From B69-G16 sp964501905 (GTDB taxonomy: Archaea; Thermoproteota; Thermoprotei; Thermofilales; B69-G16), in assembly GCA_964501905.1 (NCBI GenBank), contig CAZCTW010000003.1, positions 1-64,000 of the forward strand: a stretch of DNA of 64,000 bases, read 5' to 3'. The notes under the pieces are model-generated. The model was given only the letters and a program-made list of their open reading frames with translations. It was not told the origin of the DNA and searched no databases. The translations under genes were made by a program, and so were the position numbers. Below, piece after piece: positions 1-6,525 of the stretch; the first letter of the stretch is position 1; each line of letters begins with the position of its first letter.

Positions 1-57
1 TTCGATATCAATAGGATACACATATTCGATAAGAAAACCGGCAAAGCGATAATATGA
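1..57 (+). CDS. Sugar ABC transporter ATP-binding protein (C-terminal end only)
   Basis: The first 19 codons of the window form an open frame ending in TGA at 55-57. The encoded tail, with the core HIFDKKTGKAII, resembles the last strand of the MalK/UgpC/MsmK-type ATPases that energise sugar ABC importers, whose C-terminal OB-like domain usually ends in a segment of the form IHLFDxxTGxAI. Only the end is visible, so the substrate and the nucleotide-binding motifs cannot be checked. It converges on the oxidoreductase at 76-1212, which would fit a carbohydrate-use locus to the left. The assignment rests on a very short segment. Confidence 0.5.
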   Translation, partial: FDINRIHIFDKKTGKAII

Positions 58-73
58 ACACGCAAAGCGATAA
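41..73 (+). repeat. 12-bp direct repeat, GCAAAGCGATAA twice
   Basis: The 12-mer GCAAAGCGATAA occurs at 41-52, across the end of the ABC ATPase frame, and again at 62-73, just before the stop of the convergent oxidoreductase. Such a repeat between two convergent genes may be a replication-slippage duplication. I see no stem-loop or T-run that would make it a terminator. Confidence 0.4.
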
Positions 74-75
74 AA

Positions 76-1212
76 CTAAAGTAGCTTATAAACTTCAATC
101 CATTTTTCCTCTTCGGCAGCCTTTTGCATTGCATCGATAACTGCGCAATTTACAGCACCATCGTAAAAGCTTGGTATATATTCTAAGTCTTCTAGAATAG
201 CCTTGAAAAATTCTCCAAAACCAATGGCAAAACTATCAACCATGCTTATTGGACCATTAGGTGGCCAGAAATATCTGAAATAGGGATGTTTTTCGTTAGT
301 TACATAGATAGTTTTAAAGGCTTGCACTTCGGGAGGGTCTCTAACTGTATATATCTTTAACTCATTAAGCCTTTCTAGATTCCAAATTATTGAACCTTCT
401 GACCCATTAATTTCGATATATAGGAAGTTTTTTCGCCCAGCGCAAACTCTTGATGCTTCTATGCTTCCAATAGCACCATTTTCAAATTCTATTAAAGCCA
501 TAAATTCGTCGTCCGTTTCGACTTTTCCTTTTTTAGTAGGATCTGCAATGAGAGGTCTTTCCTCTATATGAATTTTGGCTTTTCCGCAGACTTTTTTTAT
601 TTCACCTACTAAGAAGCGAGCTAAATCTATTACATGTGTAGCATCGTCTCCCAGCGCGCCCGAGCCAGCTTCAGATTTTATATAACGCCATGCTAAGGGT
701 TGGTTCATATCTATTGCGAAGTCCTCTAAGTACATCCCCCTAAAATGGTATATTCTGCCTATAAAACCTTCCTCTATTAATTTTTTAGCAAGTAATACTG
801 CCGGGAGCCATCTATAATTATATACTATTGCATGTTTAACACCTGCTTTTTCCGCAACTCTATACATTTCAAAAGCACTCTTGTAATCTACAGAAAGCGG
901 TTTTTCACAAATTATATCTTTGCCTTCTTCAGCGGCTATTAACGCTGTCTCATAATGCAATCTATTAGGTAAAGAAATGTCAATTACTTGGACTTCTTTA
1001 TCCTTAATTAACTCATTGTAATCGGTATAACAACGATTTATACTATATTTTTTGGAGAAGTTTTTAACTTTTTCTTCCGTTCTTCCATAAACTGCAACAA
1101 CCTTTATGTCAGCATTTAATTCAGGAAAATAAAGAGGTATGGTATAATACGCATATAAATGCTGTCTAGCTACAGCACCATAACCTAATAATCCTACGTT
1201 TATACGTCTCAT
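76..1212 (-). CDS. Gfo/Idh/MocA family oxidoreductase
   Basis: A predicted NAD(P)-dependent dehydrogenase of the glucose-fructose oxidoreductase/inositol dehydrogenase family, 378 aa, a normal length. The N-terminal Rossmann fold carries the dinucleotide motif GLLGYGAVA at residues 7-15. The family lysine motif EKP is at 103-105. A segment GDDATHVIDLARF around 188-200 holds the conserved Asp/His of the substrate domain. The substrate cannot be told from sequence; sugars, inositols and their derivatives are usual. It converges with a probable sugar ABC transporter ATPase, which supports a role in carbohydrate catabolism. The ATG at 1212 has no clear ribosome binding site but lies just behind an AT-rich TATA-like stretch, so the message may be leaderless or nearly so. 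Confidence 0.85.
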   Translation of the reverse strand: MRRINVGLLGYGAVARQHLYAYYTIPLYFPELNADIKVVAVYGRTEEKVKNFSKKYSINRCYTDYNELIKDKEVQVIDISLPNRLHYETALIAAEEGKDIICEKPLSVDYKSAFEMYRVAEKAGVKHAIVYNYRWLPAVLLAKKLIEEGFIGRIYHFRGMYLEDFAIDMNQPLAWRYIKSEAGSGALGDDATHVIDLARFLVGEIKKVCGKAKIHIEERPLIADPTKKGKVETDDEFMALIEFENGAIGSIEASRVCAGRKNFLYIEINGSEGSIIWNLERLNELKIYTVRDPPEVQAFKTIYVTNEKHPYFRYFWPPNGPISMVDSFAIGFGEFFKAILEDLEYIPSFYDGAVNCAVIDAMQKAAEEEKWIEVYKLL

Positions 1213-1329
1213 CGAGAAATTATATATTTCACAAACTATTAAACGTTTCTAATTGATTAACAATATTATTGTAACTTTTGAGATAAAAAATAAATAATAG
1301 TATAATTAATTGATATAATTAAATTAAAA

Positions 1330-1495
1330 TATACGTCCAGCTAAAACTCGCAGTTTTCCTCAAGTAGAATATTGAGGTTGGAAAATGATCAAAATTTGCT
1401 GGGCTTTTATCTACGGCTCTCAGTGTTTACAGCACTTCACCGCTCCTCCAAGCTTTCCTCGGGGAATGAGCCTAGGGAGTAAAGGCTCGGAGGTG
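1330..1495 (+). promoter_or_regulatory. Foldable 5' leader that can pair with the ribosome binding site (candidate cis-regulatory RNA)
   Basis: Between an AT-rich TATA-like stretch (about 1315-1332) and the small ORF at 1496 lie some 160 nt with several nested helices. CCAGC near 1336 can pair with GCTGG near 1397. Inside it, CCTCAA and TTGAGG form a hairpin with an 8-nt loop. Just before the ribosome binding site GAGCC pairs with GGCTC around an 11-nt loop. The site GGAGGTG at 1489-1495 can instead pair with CTCCTCC or CACC near 1440-1450. Alternative pairings of this kind are what a riboswitch or thermosensor leader looks like. It matches no riboswitch class I can recognise. Pairings were found by eye; no folding energy was calculated. 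Confidence 0.35.
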
Positions 1496-1556
1496 ATGTC
1501 TTCTGTTAACTTTAGAGAAGAAAATAGAAGGAAAAAACTTACTGAAGCGACAAAAT

Positions 1557-1564
1557 TACTAGAA
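1557..1564. repeat. Left target-site duplication TACTAGAA
   Basis: TACTAGAA at 1557-1564 directly abuts the left end of the insertion element and is repeated exactly at 2090-2097. Eight-base duplications are typical of the IS1595 family. Confidence 0.8.
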
Positions 1565-2089
1565 CGCTCTTGTTTTTAAGCTACATGACTAATCACCTCT
1601 AGCAGCTAGTGGCACGCATGCAGTGCTACATCCGTATAAAGCCTCGCAAGAGCCGACGCGGAAAAGCGTAAAAAGACGCGTACTCCAGCGAGACACCGCG
1701 CTTAAAGAACAGGAAAGCCCTCAGATGCCAATTCCTGCTCTCAGCACCATTCACGTGCACAAGCCCAACAGCATAAACCCCGCCAGAATATCTCACAGAA
1801 AAATGCACGTAACCAAGCCTGCAGACACGCCTGTAGCCGCGAAACTCCTCAGTGTAAACGATGCTGCCACGCTCCACACGCCCAAATAAAACAGTAGCCA
1901 CTGTTTTGCCGTCAGCGCTCCTCCCAGCTAGGAAGAGCCGCAGTATGGGTATTTTACGCCGTTGGGCCAGCGGTGTGCGCGGAGCATCTCTACGACTTGC
2001 TTGTCTGTGAGAGTTAGCATAAGCTTAACCTGGCCCATATGCTATAAAGGCATCACAGCAATAAATCATATAACCTAAAAACAAGAGCG
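1565..2089 (-). mobile_element. Decayed IS1595-like insertion element with terminal inverted repeats
   Basis: A 525-bp element bounded by inverted repeats. CGCTCTTGTTTTTA at 1565-1578 matches the complement of 2076-2089 exactly, and the similarity continues with mismatches to about 30 bp on each side. The ends are flanked by the exact 8-bp direct repeat TACTAGAA. Inside is a transposase remnant on the minus strand whose N- and C-terminal pieces resemble IS1595/ISXO2-type enzymes. The middle of the transposase is deleted, so the element is non-autonomous and could move only if a relative elsewhere in the genome supplies transposase. Its left end sits inside a 42-codon gene. Confidence 0.8.
1626..2038 (-). 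pseudogene. IS1595-like transposase, internally deleted and frameshifted
   Basis: The N-terminal piece starts at the ATG at 2038 and reads 36 codons with the family signature RWPNGVKYPYCGSS, then meets TAG at 1928-1930. The usual CPxCG zinc knuckle is altered to YPYCG. A shift of frame near 1935 picks up the C-terminal piece, which continues through VATVLFGRVERG, GSIVYTEEFRGY and VHVNGAES to the stop at 1626. The family normally has TD in the second block, here TE, and the block with the first catalytic aspartate is gone. Intact enzymes are near 300 residues and about half is missing. The remaining order and spacing of blocks make the family call fairly safe; activity is not possible. Confidence 0.75.
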
Positions 2090-2097
2090 TACTAGAA
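2090..2097. repeat. Right target-site duplication TACTAGAA
   Basis: Exact second copy of the 8-bp sequence at 1557-1564, directly abutting the right end of the insertion element. Confidence 0.8.
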
Positions 2098-2230
2098 AAA
2101 TCAAAAAGCTATCTAAAAAGCAAAAAATGGAAAGCTAAAAGAGATGGGCAAGCCTAATCTCGCACAGAAGAATAGTTTTTCGTAAATTATAGACTTCAAT
2201 GTATAATAATAAATAATATATCTTCACTAT

Positions 2231-2965
2231 TTATTTCTTTCTTCCTTTTCTACGTCCAGTTTGGCGAGGAGCTATGTGGCCTACTTTCTGACCAGGTGGA
2301 GCGGTTCTAGGCGCTGGCCTAAGTCCTTTAGGATGAGAACCTCCGCCAGCCGGATGGGCGTAGGGAGACATGGCTTTGCCTCTGACGGTCGGGTATTTAA
2401 ATGACCTAGACTTGGAGATGTGGTATACTTTGCCCGCTTTTAACAGAGGCTTTTCTATTCTGCCTCCGGCGGCGACTATGCCTATAGTAGCTCTGGCTTT
2501 GGAATCTATGTTTTTGACTTTTTTCGATGGTAGTTGAACTAGGGTTTTATCTCCGACGTGAGCTAGCACTATAGCGTAGGTTCCGCTGGACCTGGCGAAT
2601 TTACCGCCGTCGCCGGGCCTTAGCTCGACGTTGCATACTTGCGAACCCTCGGGTATCTTCCCCAGGGGGAGGATATTGCCTAGATTCGGGGGCGCTTCTT
2701 CGCCGTAGAGCACTTCTTGGCCCACTGCCATGCCCTCTGGGGCTACCATCAGCATTTCAACTCCGTCCTCAAACTTTATTCTAGCTACGGGCGCTCCTCT
2801 CCCTGGGTCGTGGAGCAGTTCCACTACCTTACCTCTGATTACTTTAGAGCTGAACTCCGCTGGGTCGTATCTGCGGTATGCAACCCTGCCTATTTTCTTC
2901 CAACCGGGGTGTCTGAAGACCGAGCCTCCACGTCCTCTTCTCTGTACTAGTAACCTCTTACCCAT
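2231..2965 (-). CDS. rpl2: 50S ribosomal protein L2 (uL2)
   Basis: Large-subunit protein that binds 23S rRNA near the peptidyl transferase centre and bridges the subunits. The 244-aa length is normal for archaea. The N-terminus MGKRLLVQRRGRGGS and the C-terminal loop with AHPAGGGSHPKG, which carries the conserved functional histidine, identify it. The ATG at 2965 follows GGAGGTG. It is the last gene of the minus-strand run L3-L4-L23-L2. In most archaea S19, L22 and S3 would follow, but here the run stops and the insertion-bearing region begins. Confidence 0.97.
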   Translation of the reverse strand: MGKRLLVQRRGRGGSVFRHPGWKKIGRVAYRRYDPAEFSSKVIRGKVVELLHDPGRGAPVARIKFEDGVEMLMVAPEGMAVGQEVLYGEEAPPNLGNILPLGKIPEGSQVCNVELRPGDGGKFARSSGTYAIVLAHVGDKTLVQLPSKKVKNIDSKARATIGIVAAGGRIEKPLLKAGKVYHISKSRSFKYPTVRGKAMSPYAHPAGGGSHPKGLRPAPRTAPPGQKVGHIAPRQTGRRKGRKK

Positions 2966-2976
2966 GTTTTCACCTC

Positions 2977-3237
2977 CTACGGTACACCTATTCTAGCTGC
3001 TATATCTTCGGCATCGTACTCTGGCGCTAGCTTTACGTAGGCTTTCTTTTCTCCGCGAGGAGTTATAAGGGTATTGACTTTCAAGACTTTCACGTTATAG
3101 AGCTTCTCCACGGCTTCCCTTATATCTCTTTTCGTTGCGCGCCTATCCACTATAAAAGTTAGCACGTTGTTTTTGAGCCTGAGCTGATGCGCCTTCTCCG
3201 TTGAGACTAGCCTTACTATAATCTTAAAGGGATCCAT
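2977..3237 (-). CDS. rpl23: 50S ribosomal protein L23 (uL23)
   Basis: An 86-aa protein that sits at the exit of the ribosomal tunnel and contributes to the docking site for SRP and the Sec translocon. The sequence begins MDPFKIIVRLVSTEKA, with the typical STEKA segment, and contains TKRDIREAVEKLYNVKV, the usual family core. It lies 4 bases downstream of L4 and 11 bases upstream of L2 on the same strand, as in other archaeal S10 clusters. Length and composition are normal. Confidence 0.96.
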   Translation of the reverse strand: MDPFKIIVRLVSTEKAHQLRLKNNVLTFIVDRRATKRDIREAVEKLYNVKVLKVNTLITPRGEKKAYVKLAPEYDAEDIAARIGVP

Positions 3238-3241
3238 AACT

Positions 3242-4036
3242 TCACCCCATCCTCTTCTTTAGATATTCGAGGGCTGATTCCGTCCATAGCGTAAATCTGC
3301 CCAGTTCTCCTCCAGGAGCTAGGAGTTCGACGTTTAGCTTATCTACGGGGACGACGTCCACTCCTGGCAGGTTTCTGGCGGATTTCAGTATGGGGCCTCT
3401 GCTTCCCACTACTATTAACAGGCTTTTAGGTTTTTTATACCTCCTACCTCTCATCTTCCCTTTACCCGCTCTAACCCTAATACCGCTTTTTGCTCTTAAA
3501 ACGTCGGCCCACGCGCCTACTTTAACTAGGAACTCTTTAACCTCTGAAGTTTTCTCCAGTTTCTCAAAATCGTCGACAACCACTAGGGGGAAGTGTTCTA
3601 CTTCGTCTATTACATGCCCTCTCTTCTTCACAAAAAACCTGTAAGCGGTAGCCGCTATCGCGGATTTCAAGGCAAGTAATTTCTCTTTTTTATTTATGCG
3701 TTCTTTAATCTTCTTCTCGGTGGTAGGCGGGTGTGCCTTCCTGCCACCTACAGTCATGGGAGCTAGTGCGGCTCTTCTAGATCCCTTTACTCGGGGTACC
3801 CTAGCTATTCCATAGCCTACTCCCCAACTTTCGGCAGTGGTTCTCTTTCCGGCCATGGGGTCTCTTCCCTGTGGTTGAAGCCTCGAGGTTCTGATAGCTA
3901 GGAAAGCGCGTCGTATTAGATCCGGTCGAACGGGGGTCTTGAATACTTCGGGCAGCTCTATCTTTTTGACAGTTTCACCTTCTAGATCGATTACCGCTAC
4001 CTTTGTATTCTCTATCCGAATCTGATTAGGCGACAT
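3242..4036 (-). CDS. rpl4: 50S ribosomal protein L4 (uL4)
   Basis: Large-subunit protein whose extended loop lines the nascent peptide tunnel. At 264 aa it has the archaeal/eukaryotic L4e form. The conserved loop around residues 50-105, with GRDPMAGKRTTAESWG and GVGYGIARVPRVKGSR, is complete. The start overlaps the end of L3 by 11 bases, so the two are probably translationally coupled. It is followed by L23 after 4 bases. Confidence 0.96.
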   Translation of the reverse strand: MSPNQIRIENTKVAVIDLEGETVKKIELPEVFKTPVRPDLIRRAFLAIRTSRLQPQGRDPMAGKRTTAESWGVGYGIARVPRVKGSRRAALAPMTVGGRKAHPPTTEKKIKERINKKEKLLALKSAIAATAYRFFVKKRGHVIDEVEHFPLVVVDDFEKLEKTSEVKEFLVKVGAWADVLRAKSGIRVRAGKGKMRGRRYKKPKSLLIVVGSRGPILKSARNLPGVDVVPVDKLNVELLAPGGELGRFTLWTESALEYLKKRMG

Positions 4037-5108
4037 GTCTCCTGACCTCTACCGGACTTGTGCTCGCGTAGACTATATTTACTTTTACCTCCTCAGTTGT
4101 TTTAGGGCGTATAGGAAAGCGTAGCTTCACCAATCTTTTAGGTGGACCGGGTATGCTGCCTTCGATGAGCACATATTCGCTTTTGACGAGTCCATAGCGG
4201 GGCCATCCTCCATCCGGGTTTACTTTGAAATCATCGTCGGAGGCTTTTCCTATTCTGAGTATTAACTTATTGTATTCAGTTCTCTGGTGGAAGCCTGTTT
4301 GTCCGGCTCTGGGCGTCGTGAACATGATGGCGGGTTTAGTTGGTCCTACGCTCCCTATTCTTCTATGTCCTTTTCTATGCTTATGCCACCTAGGCAGTAT
4401 CTTTACATTAAACCGCTTTACTACGCCCTGAAGCCCCTTGCCTTTTGTAACGGCTATAACGTCGATGTACTGGCCGGGTTTGAAAACTTCGCTGATTGAC
4501 AGCTCCTTACCTAATTTTTCTAACGCATACTTTAAAGCCTTGTCTATGCTACCTCCTACGGGGATTTCGAATAGCTCCGGTTTCTTTTTGTGTATTCCGG
4601 CTTTCCTGGGCTGAGTGGCGACTATCAACCTAACCTCGCTGACTCCATCCTTTACCTCTTCTATCTTCTTCTCTACTTCCGATCTGTCGGGCAGCTTCTC
4701 TGGGTCGGGTAAAGTGAACACTTTTCTTAAATCTTTTACGAATTTTTTAACATAGTCATCTTTTCCTTCAATGGCGGAAGTAAGCAATTCTTTATCCCAT
4801 AGCTCAGTTAAAGTTTTCATTCCATAGGGGGTATCAGAGTAAAGTCTTATGCCCAGCACTCTCAATGGCGGAACCTCAACAACCGTAGTGGCTTTCATTA
4901 CCTCTTGTCCATAGAACGGACTGTTGGGGTTAGTTTCGACGCGTATTACATGTAGCATGCCTACCTTATACCCTGCAAAACCCAAGGGCTTGACCTCGTC
5001 TATCCTAGCCCAACGCCTAACCCTGGCTATGATACTCCTAGCTCTCTTCCTTGGGTATACACCCATTGATCCTCTTCGCGGTCTATGTCCTTTACCCATT
5101 CTCGGCAC
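4026..5108 (-). CDS. rpl3: 50S ribosomal protein L3 (uL3)
   Basis: Large-subunit assembly protein, 360 aa, the usual archaeal size. The N-terminus GKGHRPRRGSMGVYPRKRA and the block HKHRKGHRRIGSVGPTKPA are diagnostic; the tip of the latter loop approaches the peptidyl transferase centre. A second possible start, MGKGHRPRRG, lies three codons in. It is the first ribosomal gene of the L3-L4-L23-L2 run. The 158-base gap before it holds TTAAAAA on the minus strand near 5155, so a separate promoter is possible, though the SPOUT methyltransferase gene just upstream is on the same strand. Confidence 0.97.
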   Translation of the reverse strand: MPRMGKGHRPRRGSMGVYPRKRARSIIARVRRWARIDEVKPLGFAGYKVGMLHVIRVETNPNSPFYGQEVMKATTVVEVPPLRVLGIRLYSDTPYGMKTLTELWDKELLTSAIEGKDDYVKKFVKDLRKVFTLPDPEKLPDRSEVEKKIEEVKDGVSEVRLIVATQPRKAGIHKKKPELFEIPVGGSIDKALKYALEKLGKELSISEVFKPGQYIDVIAVTKGKGLQGVVKRFNVKILPRWHKHRKGHRRIGSVGPTKPAIMFTTPRAGQTGFHQRTEYNKLILRIGKASDDDFKVNPDGGWPRYGLVKSEYVLIEGSIPGPPKRLVKLRFPIRPKTTEEVKVNIVYASTSPVEVRRHVA

Positions 5109-5266
5109 CTTTTGGATAGCAAGCTAAAGCTCATAGACGTTTAAAACTTCAGGTTTTTAAGTATTTCCTCTGGTTATAAGACACCATAATCCTAAGTAGA
5201 CCGGTGTATATCCTACTCATACCTCTAGTAAATAAGTATTATCTATGTTGCTCTGTAGCGATTTAC

Positions 5267-6133
5267 TTAGGATTTAGCCTTCAAAGTATCAAGAAAATTT
5301 ATGAGAGAGAGGGAAGCTATCATAGCTTCTTCCGTTCTAACAGTTGCGGTTCCCTGTTCTGGAATGAAATTGACGATGTAATCCGCTATATCTTCTAGGT
5401 TTAAGCCTATTCTTTCTGATATTTCAAACAAGCCTTCTTTCTGGCTTCCAAAGAGCAGAAGCATTTTTCTCGATTTTCTGATGCTTTCTATAAGCCCATC
5501 CATTATCTCGTTTACGAGTGTACCACGTCTAGACGTCGCTACTACCAAGTCTGCTTTCGCTTTTTTGATAGCCTCGAGCAAGTTTTCGGCTAAGTCAACT
5601 CTATAACCCCAGTACACGTCTATCTCTTCCCTCTTGACAATATCGGCTTTAGAAATCTTCCCTTTAGAACCGTAGGATAGTTTAACGGAAACTCTCTCTC
5701 CGATTTTTAAGACTTCTCTTGTAGCTATTTCTAACGGTTTTTCGAGACCCACATCCACCACCACGTGAGCTTTCCGCCTCGCCACCACAACGCCATCTCG
5801 ATATGGTGTTTTTTCATGTTTTAGAGGATGATGAGGAGTTCTCAGAGGCGGAAGTAGTCCGACGTACCTGAGTACGGGATCTTTTTTAAAAAGCTTGGAC
5901 TTTAAGTACTGGGGGCATTCCATGTATTCTAAGATCTTTTTCAGAGTTAGCGCGTTCTCCTTTTCTTTCTTTTCGTTTGTTATGCCGTAAAGTATTACGT
6001 GCTCTATTCTAAATATCGCTAAAGCTCTAGCTACAAACCCGGTTTTTACACTCTTTTCTCTCAGAGGCTTTTCTATAAAGAGGTTTGACGGTATGGCTAC
6101 TATGCGTTTAGGCGTAGGTTTTCGCGGTAGCAT
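5267..6133 (-). CDS. SPOUT-family RNA methyltransferase (COG2106, SPOUT1/C9orf114-like)
   Basis: A 288-aa member of the archaeal/eukaryotic family related to human SPOUT1, predicted to methylate RNA with S-adenosylmethionine through a knotted SPOUT fold. The N-terminal half has RIVAIPSNLF and an OB-like insert around residues 110-170. The C-terminal half holds the knot region with MLLLFGSQKEG and FIPEQGTATVRTEEAM. The gene is regularly found just upstream of rpl3 in archaea and is here too, which suggests a link to rRNA or tRNA modification during ribosome assembly. The exact target is not given by the sequence. Confidence 0.85.
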   Translation of the reverse strand: MLPRKPTPKRIVAIPSNLFIEKPLREKSVKTGFVARALAIFRIEHVILYGITNEKKEKENALTLKKILEYMECPQYLKSKLFKKDPVLRYVGLLPPLRTPHHPLKHEKTPYRDGVVVARRKAHVVVDVGLEKPLEIATREVLKIGERVSVKLSYGSKGKISKADIVKREEIDVYWGYRVDLAENLLEAIKKAKADLVVATSRRGTLVNEIMDGLIESIRKSRKMLLLFGSQKEGLFEISERIGLNLEDIADYIVNFIPEQGTATVRTEEAMIASLSLINFLDTLKAKS

Positions 6134-6159
6134 TAAATCGCTAATTTAATGCCGCTCTA

Positions 6160-6246
6160 CTATTTTTTCTTGCCCTTTTTCTTGCCCTGTTCCTCCTTCT
6201 TCTCCTTTTCTGTAAAGAAGATAGATGTCCTCTGTCTACCACCCAT
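6160..6246 (-). CDS. eS25-like N-terminal tail encoded as a separate 28-aa peptide
   Basis: A complete 29-codon frame with ATG at 6246, preceded by GGGGTGAG seven bases upstream, and a TAG stop at 6160. The product begins MGGRQRTSIFFTEKEKK and ends in a lysine-rich run. Archaeal eS25 proteins start with just such a tail: MGG, a short polar stretch, a glutamate/lysine helix and a poly-lysine run, followed by a winged helix. No winged helix follows here because the SPOUT gene starts 27 bases downstream. A winged-helix protein is instead encoded immediately upstream. The pair looks like eS25 in two pieces and reversed order. A chance ORF is unlikely given the ribosome binding site. Confidence 0.5.
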   Translation of the reverse strand: MGGRQRTSIFFTEKEKKEEQGKKKGKKK

Positions 6247-6251
6247 AATTC

Positions 6252-6464
6252 TCACCCCTTTGCTCTCCAAAAGGCTATCTTGCCTCTTTTAACTTCCTCC
6301 ACCAATCCCTCCCTAAGCAGGAGCCTGAGGATATAAAATACTTGGGAGTGAGAGAGACCGAGTTCGTTTACTATAGCCGTAGTCGTAGTCTCTCCTCTCT
6401 GCTTGATGAACTCGTATATTTTTTTCTTCCTCTCTAGCACGCGGCTCGTAGGGCTTCTAGGCAT
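6252..6464 (-). CDS. Small winged-helix protein, probable eS25-type domain
   Basis: A 70-aa basic winged-helix protein starting MPRSPTSRVLERKKK. Helices and wing are clear: TTTTAIVNELGLSHSQVFYI is the helix-turn-helix and GLVEEVKRGKIAFWRA the wing. This could be the winged-helix body of ribosomal protein eS25, because it lies between SecY and the ribosomal cluster and directly before a peptide resembling the eS25 N-terminal tail. It could equally be a small DNA-binding regulator, since the surface residues do not settle it. The ATG at 6464 is preferred to the GTG at 6473 because GGTGG stands at the right distance before it. Confidence 0.55.
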   Translation of the reverse strand: MPRSPTSRVLERKKKIYEFIKQRGETTTTAIVNELGLSHSQVFYILRLLLREGLVEEVKRGKIAFWRAKG

Positions 6465-6525
6465 GGAAACCACCAGCGGTACTTGATATTATGAAGCAGT
6501 AAGATAAAAAATTTGTTTTACAACG

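Larger units (their letters stand above)
1496..2147 (+). pseudogene. Small basic 42-codon gene split by an insertion element
   Basis: A perfect ribosome binding site GGAGGTG directly precedes the ATG at 1496. The frame runs 23 codons (MSSVNFREENRRKK...LLE) to 1564 and then enters the insertion at 1565-2089. If the element and one copy of its 8-bp target duplication are removed, the frame continues without a shift through KSKSYLKSKKWKAKRDGQA to a TAA at 2145-2147, giving a 42-residue, lysine- and arginine-rich, probably helical protein. I recognise no family. As it stands the gene is interrupted and would make a truncated product ending inside the element at 1579. The exact restoration of the frame is good evidence that the gene was real before the insertion. 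Confidence 0.55.

Noticed and set aside
1480..1560. Possible C/D guide RNA (GTGATGT and CTGA about 50 bases apart)
   Set aside because: No internal C'/D' pair, a poor C box, and the GTGATG is better explained as ribosome binding site plus start codon.
1385..1579. 64-codon plus-strand frame reading through the leader into the left end of the insertion
   Set aside because: Its start has no ribosome binding site, the conserved-looking part begins only at the ATG at 1496 behind GGAGGTG, and its end lies in the inserted element.
1623..1889. 88-codon plus-strand frame inside the insertion
   Set aside because: It is the complement of the transposase remnant, whose minus-strand translation matches known blocks.
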